Shown in pieces: positions 58,860 to 64,000 of a stretch of 64,000 nucleotides of DNA (positions are counted from its first letter, which is position 1; each line of letters begins with the position of its first letter). The position numbers and the translations under genes are program-made. The notes under the pieces were generated by a model. The model was not told the DNA's origin, ran no database searches, and saw only the letters and a list, made by a program, of their open reading frames with translations. The stretch is from Plantactinospora sp. KBS50 (GTDB lineage Bacteria > Actinomycetota > Actinomycetes > Mycobacteriales > Micromonosporaceae), in the NCBI RefSeq assembly GCF_002285795.1, contig NZ_CP022961.1, positions 5,522,001 through 5,586,000 of the forward strand. Direction: 5' to 3'.

Positions 58860-60038
58860 TCAGGCGCGCACCACCCCGTCCCGGCGGGCCGCCTCGGCGA
58901 CCGCCGTGGCGACCGCCGGCGCGACCCGGGGGTCGAGCGGCGACGGGACGATCGCCTCCGGCGTGAGGTCGTCGGCGACCACCTGGGCGATGGCGTCGGC
59001 CGCCGCGATCTTCATGCCGTCGGTCACCCGGGTCGCGCGGGCCGCCAGCGCGCCCCGGAAGACGCCGGGGAAGGCGAGCACGTTGTTGATCTGGTTGGGG
59101 TAGTCGCTGCGGCCGGTGGCCACCACGGCGGCGTACCGGGCGGCGACCTCCGGATGCACCTCGGGGGTCGGGTTGGCCAGCGCGAAGATGATGCTGCCCG
59201 GCGCCATCCCGGCGACCGCCTCGGCCGCGATCTGCCCGCCGGAGACGCCGACCAGCACGTCGGCGCCGGCGAGCGCCGCGGCCACGTCACCGGTCCGGCC
59301 GGCGGCGTTGGTCAGCGCCGCGAGTTCGGCCTTCACCGGCGTCAGGTCGGCACGCCCGGCGCCGATGATGCCGCGCGAGTCGCAGACCACCAGTTCTGCG
59401 GGGTCGACGCCGCCGGCCACCAGCATGCGGGTCACCGCCACCCCCGCGGCACCCGCGCCGCTGAGCACCACCCGCAGGTCGCCCAGCTTGCGGTTCAGCA
59501 GCGTGGCGGCGTTGCGCAGCGCGGCCAGCACGACGATCGCCGTTCCGTGCTGGTCGTCGTGGAAGACCGGGATCGGCAGGGCCTCGTCGAGCCGGCGCTC
59601 GATCTCGAAGCAGCGCGGCGCGCTGATGTCCTCCAGGTTGATTCCGCCGAACGAGGGGGCCAGGGCGCGCACCGCGGCCACGATCTCGTCGCTGTCCTGG
59701 GTGTCGAGGCAGATGGGCACGGCGTCCACGTCGGCGAACTGCTTGAACAGGACCGCCTTGCCCTCCATGACCGGCAGCGCCGCCCGCGGGCCGATGTTGC
59801 CGAGCCCGAGTACCGCCGATCCGTCGGTCACCACGGCGACGGCGTGCGAGACCCAGGTGTAGTCGTTGACCAGGTCGGGGTCGGCGGCGATGGCCTCGCA
59901 GACGCGGGCCACACCCGGGGTGTAGGCCAGGGAGAGGTCTTCCCGACTGCCCAGCGGCACGGTGGCGGCCACCGCCATCTTGCCGTCCCGATGCAGGTCG
60001 AAGACCGGATCCGAGGTATCCATGGTGGACAATGACAT
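58860..60038 (-). CDS. NAD(P)-dependent malic enzyme
   Basis: 392 residues, oxidative decarboxylation of malate to pyruvate. The N-terminal domain has LAYTPGVARVCEAI (Tyr of catalysis) and GNIGPRAALPVMEGKAVLFK (catalytic Lys); metal site FGGINLEDISAPRCFEIE and PVFHDDQHGTAIV; nucleotide site VVLSGAGAAGVAV; C-terminal IFALANPTPEV and NQINNVLAFPG. Length fits the short bacterial form without a phosphotransacetylase-like extension. The ATG at 60038 begins MSLSTMDTSDPVFD. A TATGCT at about 60243-60248 on the minus strand is a possible -10. Confidence 0.93.
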   Translation of the reverse strand: MSLSTMDTSDPVFDLHRDGKMAVAATVPLGSREDLSLAYTPGVARVCEAIAADPDLVNDYTWVSHAVAVVTDGSAVLGLGNIGPRAALPVMEGKAVLFKQFADVDAVPICLDTQDSDEIVAAVRALAPSFGGINLEDISAPRCFEIERRLDEALPIPVFHDDQHGTAIVVLAALRNAATLLNRKLGDLRVVLSGAGAAGVAVTRMLVAGGVDPAELVVCDSRGIIGAGRADLTPVKAELAALTNAAGRTGDVAAALAGADVLVGVSGGQIAAEAVAGMAPGSIIFALANPTPEVHPEVAARYAAVVATGRSDYPNQINNVLAFPGVFRGALAARATRVTDGMKIAAADAIAQVVADDLTPEAIVPSPLDPRVAPAVATAVAEAARRDGVVRA

Positions 60039-60280
60039 GACGTGCTCCAGCGAACGTCGATGACGGTACGACCGGCCGGAGGGACCGGTCGATGACGGGG
60101 TACGGCCGATCGGGGCGATGCGCGATCGGGGCAATCGGGTCGGGTGGACCGGCCGGCGGAACGCCGGTCGACACGCTGCCGGCGCCGGTCGGCGCGAGCG
60201 GGTCGCGGTGCCGCGCGGGGATCACCCGGGCGAATTCCTGGCAGCATAATGCCGCCCGGTCCGGATGCCTGTGAGCAGGG

Positions 60281-60616
60281 TCATACCGAACGGTAACGAG
60301 GAAATCGCCGCGGATGTGGCCAGTACCGCAAGACCACCCGGCCCAGCACGTCCGCCACCCCGTACGCCCGGGAATCGTCGGTGACCAGGTCGTTGTCGCC
60401 GGTCAACCACCAACCGCCGGCCTCGGGCCGGGCCGCCCGCTTCACCACGACCAGGTCCGGCCGGCTCCGGAAGACGCCCACCACGACGTCGCCGGGGCGG
60501 ATCCCCCGGCCGCCGCGCCGGACCAGCAACGCGTCGCCGTGCCGCAGGGTCGGCGCCATGGACGGCCCACGGACGAGTACGGCGAACAGCGGCGCGCTCG
60601 GCCGGGATGCCGCCAT
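60281..60616 (-). CDS. sodX: Nickel-type superoxide dismutase maturation protease
   Basis: 111-residue S26/S24-type peptidase: catalytic Ser in RGPSMAPTL (S19) and Lys in LVVVKRAA (K59), then GDNDLVTDDSR, a typical signal-peptidase-like box. There is no membrane helix, unlike type I signal peptidases. The neighbouring divergent sodN needs its N-terminal propeptide removed before the nickel hook can form, and this family does that. GGGGAGGTGA precedes the ATG. Confidence 0.9.
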   Translation of the reverse strand: MAASRPSAPLFAVLVRGPSMAPTLRHGDALLVRRGGRGIRPGDVVVGVFRSRPDLVVVKRAARPEAGGWWLTGDNDLVTDDSRAYGVADVLGRVVLRYWPHPRRFPRYRSV

Positions 60617-60779
60617 CGGGTTTCACCTCCCCGTCCCGGGGCAGAGGAACATGAAGTGTCTTTCCGCACGAACCCCCGCCCGCGCGGACGGGTATCGCAC
60701 CAGTGTCCCCGCCCGCCGGGACTCGTCCGGGGGTAGTGTTCCGACTTGGATCATCGCAAACATTCCCAGGAGGGTCCTG

Positions 60780-61187
60780 ATGCGACTTCCCCGCATCCTC
60801 ACGCCACGTTTCGTTGCCAGTGCCCACTGCGACCTGCCGTGCGGTGTGTACGACCCGGCGCAGGCCCGGATCGAAGCCGAGTCGGTCAAGGCGATCTGCG
60901 AGAAGTACCAGGCGAACACCGACGCCGAGTTCCGCACCCGGGCGCTGATCATCAAGGAGCAGCGTTCCGAGCTGGTCAAGCACCACCTCTGGGTGCTCTG
61001 GACCGACTACTTCAAGCCGGCGCACTTCGAGAAGTACCCGCACCTGCACCAGCTTTTCAACGAGGCCACCAAGCTGGCCGGCGGTGGCGGCGGCGCCAAG
61101 GCGTCCACGGACCCCGCCAAGGCCGACGAGCTGCTGGCCAAGATCGACGAGATCTCCAAGATCTTCTGGGAGACCAAGCAGGCGTGA
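60780..61187 (+). CDS. sodN: Nickel superoxide dismutase precursor
   Basis: 135 residues. Mature protein begins at H16 of the nickel hook HCDLPCGVYDP (His, Cys17, Cys21 as ligands), after a 15-residue propeptide MRLPRILTPRFVASA. Two-step disproportionation of superoxide in the cytoplasm. The rest is the expected helical bundle (IEAESVKAICEKYQ, VLWTDYFKPAHFEKYPHLHQLF). AGGAGG at 60768-60773 precedes the ATG. TAGTGT at 60734-60739 is a likely -10. Divergent from sodX; overlaps the next acetyltransferase gene. Confidence 0.97.
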   Translation: MRLPRILTPRFVASAHCDLPCGVYDPAQARIEAESVKAICEKYQANTDAEFRTRALIIKEQRSELVKHHLWVLWTDYFKPAHFEKYPHLHQLFNEATKLAGGGGGAKASTDPAKADELLAKIDEISKIFWETKQA

Positions 61188-61768
61188 GTACCGCCGCCCA
61201 GCGCGGGCCGGTCACCCCCGGACCGCGCGACGGCCACGCCCAGCCGACGATCCGGCCGGTACGTCCCGAGGACGTGCCGGCCGTCGTCGCCATGGTGCAC
61301 GAGTTGGCCGAGTTCGAGCGGGCGCCCGAGCGGTGCCGGCTCACCGTGGAACAACTGCACGCCGCGCTCTTTCCCGTGGACCGTCCGGCGGCGCTGTTCG
61401 GCCACCTCGCGGTGGACGCCGGCGGCGAGCCGCTGGGCACCGCCCTGTGGTTCCTCAACTTCTCCACCTGGGCCGGCGTGCACGGCATCTACCTGGAGGA
61501 CCTCTACGTCCGCCCGGCGGCCCGGGGCGCCGGCGTCGGCCGGCGGCTGCTCGCCACGCTGGCGGCCATCTGCGTGGACCGGGGATACGAGCGGTTCGAA
61601 TGGTGGATGCTCAACTGGAACCCGGCGGCCGACTTCTACCGGTCCGTCGGAGCCGAGCGGATGGACGAGTGGGCGCCGTACCGGCTCTCCGGGTCCGCGC
61701 TGCGCCGGCTCGCCGGGCAGACCGGCCCGGTCCCGCCGGCCCGGGCGGCCGATCTTCCGACCGGGTAG
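61184..61768 (+). CDS. GNAT family N-acetyltransferase
   Basis: 194 residues. IRPVRPEDVPAVVAMVHELA begins the GNAT fold; GIYLEDLYVRPAARGAGVGRRLLATLA holds the acetyl-CoA pyrophosphate loop (RGAGVG); FEWWMLNWNPAADFYRSVGAE ends it. Similar to diamine or thialysine N-acetyltransferase-type proteins; substrate unknown. GTGA overlap with sodN means it is translated from the sodN message. Confidence 0.88.
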   Translation: MSTAAQRGPVTPGPRDGHAQPTIRPVRPEDVPAVVAMVHELAEFERAPERCRLTVEQLHAALFPVDRPAALFGHLAVDAGGEPLGTALWFLNFSTWAGVHGIYLEDLYVRPAARGAGVGRRLLATLAAICVDRGYERFEWWMLNWNPAADFYRSVGAERMDEWAPYRLSGSALRRLAGQTGPVPPARAADLPTG

Positions 61769-61790
61769 AGTCCGGACCCGGAGGTACGCC

Positions 61791-62198
61791 GTGACGCAGT
61801 TGAGCACACCGCCCACGGACGACGATGTCGTCCTGCTCACGGTGCCCGCCGACGGCGGCTACCTCGGGGTGCTGCGGACCGCCACGGCCGGGCTCGCGGC
61901 CCGGCTGCACTTCGCGCTCGACGAGATCGAGGATCTTCGCATCGCGGTGGACGAGGCGTGCGCGATGCTGCTGGCCATCGCGGGCCGCAACGCGGAACTG
62001 TGCTGCCGGTTCGCCGTCACCGACGACGCCCTGACGGTCGAGGTGAGCGTGCCGGTCCGCTCGGGTTCCCGGCTGCCACCGGAGTCGTCGTTCGCCTGGA
62101 AGGTGCTGACCGCGCTCACCACCTCGGCGATGGCGACGGCCGCCGACGGGGTGGTCACCATCGCGCTGCTGACCCGGCGCGGCTCCAGCGCCCGCTGA
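61791..62198 (+). CDS. RsbW-like anti-sigma factor / ATP-binding regulator
   Basis: 135 residues of the HATPase_c_2 type. The N-box-like DEIEDLRIAVDEACAMLL is clear, but the later glycine-rich ATP-lid is weak or missing (SSFAWKVLTALTTSAMATAA). No sigma factor or anti-anti-sigma gene is adjacent in the window. GGAGG precedes the GTG, and TAGAGT (61766-61771) at the end of the preceding gene is a possible -10. Confidence 0.82.
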   Translation: MTQLSTPPTDDDVVLLTVPADGGYLGVLRTATAGLAARLHFALDEIEDLRIAVDEACAMLLAIAGRNAELCCRFAVTDDALTVEVSVPVRSGSRLPPESSFAWKVLTALTTSAMATAADGVVTIALLTRRGSSAR

Positions 62199-62286
62199 GC
62201 CGGCCCGCCGGCCTGACAGCACGGCCCGGCCCGACAGCACGGCGATCAGACGGCGCGGCGACCAGACGGCACGGCCCGGGAGGCGC

Positions 62287-62676
62287 TCAGCGGGCGCCGA
62301 GTGCCCGCGTGCTGGGGCCACTGACCAGCAGCCCGCACACGGCCGCCCCGAGGGCGATGAGCGGCACGCCGACCCAGCCGAGACCGCCCCGGGTCATGTA
62401 GTAACCCACCGGGAAGAGCATCAGTTGCAGGACGATCGCCGGTGCCCGCGCGGCGGCCCGCCGGGCGGTCAGCGCGCCGCCGAGCAGCCAGAGCAGCAGG
62501 GCGCCGCCGGCGGCGAACGCGGTCACGATGATCGCGGAGGTGAGGTCGACCACAGTGGCCGTGAAGTCGGACCAGACCAGGAAGGCGGCCAGCAGGCCGA
62601 GACCGACGGCCTCGACCCTGAGCAGCCGGACGGCCCAGCGCAACGGGGTGGGCAGGATCTCGACGTCGGTGGCCAC
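62287..62676 (-). CDS. Four-helix membrane protein (Rv3217c-like position)
   Basis: 129 residues, four membrane helices (RLLRVEAVGLGLLAAFLVW, AIIVTAFAAGGALLLWLLGG, APAIVLQLMLFPVGYY, VGVPLIALGAAVCGLLV). Function unknown. Leaderless GTG with TATCGT (62684-62689) 7 nt upstream. It is divergent from a diacylglycerol kinase gene, the same arrangement as the integral membrane protein next to the DAG-kinase-like gene near mycobacterial whiB1. Confidence 0.82.
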   Translation of the reverse strand: MATDVEILPTPLRWAVRLLRVEAVGLGLLAAFLVWSDFTATVVDLTSAIIVTAFAAGGALLLWLLGGALTARRAAARAPAIVLQLMLFPVGYYMTRGGLGWVGVPLIALGAAVCGLLVSGPSTRALGAR

Positions 62677-62683
62677 GACCGGA

Positions 62684-62712
62684 ACGATACCTGCGGGCCG
62701 GCGCGGTACAGT
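62684..62712. promoter_or_regulatory. Back-to-back leaderless promoters
   Basis: TATCGT on the minus strand (62689-62684) and TACAGT on the plus strand (62707-62712) each lie 7 nt from a start codon. The two start codons are only 43 bp apart, so the two -35 regions must overlap the opposite -10. Confidence 0.7.
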
Positions 62713-62719
62713 GCCGGCC

Positions 62720-63664
62720 ATGCGGGCGGTCCTGGTGGTCAACCCGAAGGCCACCACCACGAGTGAACGCAGCCGGGACATCCTGGTCCGGGCCCTGCGC
62801 AGTGAGGTCGACCTCACCGTCGAGTACACCCGACGGCGTGGACACGGGGTGGCGCTCGGGCAGGCCGCGGTCCTGCAGGGGGTCGACCTGGTGGTCACCC
62901 TGGGCGGCGACGGCACCGTCAACGAGGTGGTCAACGGGTTGATGACCGCGCCCGAGTCCGCCGACGGTCCGACCCGCCCCCGACCCCTCCCCCGGCTGGC
63001 CGTCGTCCCCGGCGGATCCACGAACGTCTTCGCGCGCGCCCTCGGCATGCCGCGGGAGTGGTCCGAGAGCGCCGGCGTGATCCTGGAGGCGCTCCGCGAG
63101 GGCCGGTCCCGCACCGTCGGGCTCGGCCGCGCGGACGACCGGTACTTCACCTTCTGCGCGGGGTTCGGGCTGGACGCCGCCGTGGTGCGCCGGGTGGAGC
63201 GGGCTCGGCATCGCGGCCGGCGGTCCAGCCCCGCCCTCTACCTCACCGCCACCATGCAGCAGTTCCTCGTCGGCACCGAGCGCCGGGACCCGGCCATCGC
63301 GCTGGAGCGCCCCGGCGAGGATGCGATCGAGGACCTGGCCACGGTCCTCATCCAGAACACGGCTCCGTGGACCTTCCTCGGCGAGCGTGCGGTGAATCCC
63401 AATCCCGAGGCCTCGTTCGACCGGGGTCTCGATCTGCTCGCCCTGCGCCGCCTGCGCGTACCGAGCACCACACGTACGGTGACGCAAATCCTGTCGCGAC
63501 ACGCCGATCCACGCGGTAAACAGGTCCTGCGGCTGCACGACCTGGACGAGTTCAGCCTGGTGGCACGGCGCCCGCAGGCGTTCCAGCTGGACGGCGACTA
63601 CCTTGGCGAGCGAGACAAGGTGCGTTTTACCTCCGTACCGGCAGCACTAAGAGTAATCTGCTAG
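62720..63664 (+). CDS. Diacylglycerol kinase family lipid kinase
   Basis: 314 residues. The catalytic motif LGGDGTVNEVVNGL is at about 61-74, followed by VVPGGSTNVFARALG and the C-terminal substrate domain (FGLDAAVVRRVE, LATVLIQNTAPWTF, FQLDGDYLGERDKVRF). Phosphorylates diacylglycerol or a related lipid with ATP. The leaderless ATG is 7 nt after TACAGT. Ends just before the region carrying the probable whiB1 promoter. Confidence 0.9.
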   Translation: MRAVLVVNPKATTTSERSRDILVRALRSEVDLTVEYTRRRGHGVALGQAAVLQGVDLVVTLGGDGTVNEVVNGLMTAPESADGPTRPRPLPRLAVVPGGSTNVFARALGMPREWSESAGVILEALREGRSRTVGLGRADDRYFTFCAGFGLDAAVVRRVERARHRGRRSSPALYLTATMQQFLVGTERRDPAIALERPGEDAIEDLATVLIQNTAPWTFLGERAVNPNPEASFDRGLDLLALRRLRVPSTTRTVTQILSRHADPRGKQVLRLHDLDEFSLVARRPQAFQLDGDYLGERDKVRFTSVPAALRVIC

Positions 63665-64000
63665 GGCTTGGGTACGGCTACCTTCATCGATGGCCGGAGC
63701 GGCCGACCGGGAGGTAGCGAAGTGCCGGAAATGTCAGCGATGCGCCGCGGACCGTACTATATTGATTCCCGGCTGTGCCAGCGAGGGGCCCCGGAAGCGC
63801 GAAGATCCGGACAAATGGGTCGTGAGCTAGCTCACCCGCCGAGGATTTTTCCCGGCGTCACCCTTGACAACGCCGGAGTTCGTGAAAGCATTCACAAGCG
63901 AAGTTAATACCGGGACACAGCCGGATTACGCGTCCAGCCGGACGCGCCGCCGGAATCCGGTCCCACCCGCTAAACAAGCCCGCTTACGCGCTGCCGAGCG
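63665..64000 (+). promoter_or_regulatory. Promoter region of the next gene (probably whiB1) with two Crp-like palindromes
   Basis: No gene is seen here. A -35 TTGACA lies at 63864-63869. A perfect palindrome GTGAGCTAGCTCAC is at 63822-63835, and GTGAAAGCATTCAC at 63882-63895 covers the -10/start region; their centres are exactly 60 bp apart. Both resemble the Crp/Cmr consensus TGTGA-N6-TCACA. The gene order membrane protein / DAG kinase / this promoter matches mycobacterial whiB1, whose promoter is known to bind Crp, so whiB1 probably starts just past the window. Confidence 0.6.

Noticed and set aside
63668-63907. 79-codon frame near the right end
   Set aside because: It covers the promoter and Crp-like palindromes, has no ribosome-binding site and no family resemblance.

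Overview
The window is very GC-rich chromosomal DNA from an actinobacterium. It most likely comes from Micromonosporaceae (Micromonospora or a close relative). This is inferred from strong third-position GC, many leaderless GTG/ATG starts placed 6-7 nt after a TANNNT -10 box, an actinobacterial kgd-type 2-oxoglutarate decarboxylase, a lysX-type MprF-LysRS fusion, nickel superoxide dismutase, and a membrane protein / diacylglycerol kinase / whiB1-promoter arrangement at the right end that resembles the mycobacterial whiB1 neighbourhood. No rRNA, tRNA, CRISPR array, insertion sequence or prophage was recognised.

Layout. 0.3-4.6 kb: secreted GH11 xylanase, a lipoprotein carrying an emfourin-like protease-inhibitor domain, and a divergent secreted M4 metalloprotease. 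4.7-7.6 kb: macrolide-resistance-like block with an erythromycin-esterase homologue and an Erm rRNA methyltransferase, the latter behind a WhiB7/WblC-like promoter and a leaderless upstream ORF. 7.6-13.7 kb: oxidoreductases, small membrane proteins, GH13 enzyme. 13.7-20 kb: lysX, a YbdK-type glutamate-cysteine ligase and a CoA-disulfide-reductase-like flavoprotein. 20-25 kb: DUF1707 protein, YtrA-type regulator with ABC transporter, Nei-type DNA glycosylase. 25.3-27.4 kb: arginine (di)hydrolase/DDAH-family enzyme plus ornithine aminotransferase. 27.5-34 kb: FHA protein, then a minus-strand lipid/envelope block (desaturase, acyltransferase, patatin, GT4, BON protein). 34-38.2 kb: PhoP-like response regulator, histidine kinase and HtrA protease. 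38.3-41 kb: PadR regulator and an OlsB/OlsA-like ornithine-lipid pair. 41-43.6 kb: thioesterase-fold protein and ABC transporter. 43.9-51.7 kb: kgd, a DUF6104-type small protein, pta and ackA. 51.9-57.4 kb: lipoprotein hydrolase, a strongly asymmetric heterodimeric ABC exporter and a secreted beta-helix protein. 57.7-64 kb: quinone-oxidoreductase-like enzyme, malic enzyme, sodX/sodN, GNAT, RsbW-like protein, membrane protein, diacylglycerol kinase, and the probable promoter of whiB1, which itself lies outside the window.

Five otherwise well-conserved genes (emfourin-like lipoprotein, lysX, rocD, fatty-acid desaturase, patatin) are each broken by one apparently missing base in a G/C run. Because all five errors have the same sign and context, I treat them as probable sequencing/assembly deletions and give the full gene spans. 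Themes that link the genes are envelope lipid and charge remodelling (lysX, OlsBA, desaturase, PlsC, patatin, PhoPR/HtrA), ribosome-targeting antibiotic resistance, and central carbon overflow metabolism (kgd, pta-ackA, malic enzyme). All functions are inferred from motifs by eye; no searches were run.
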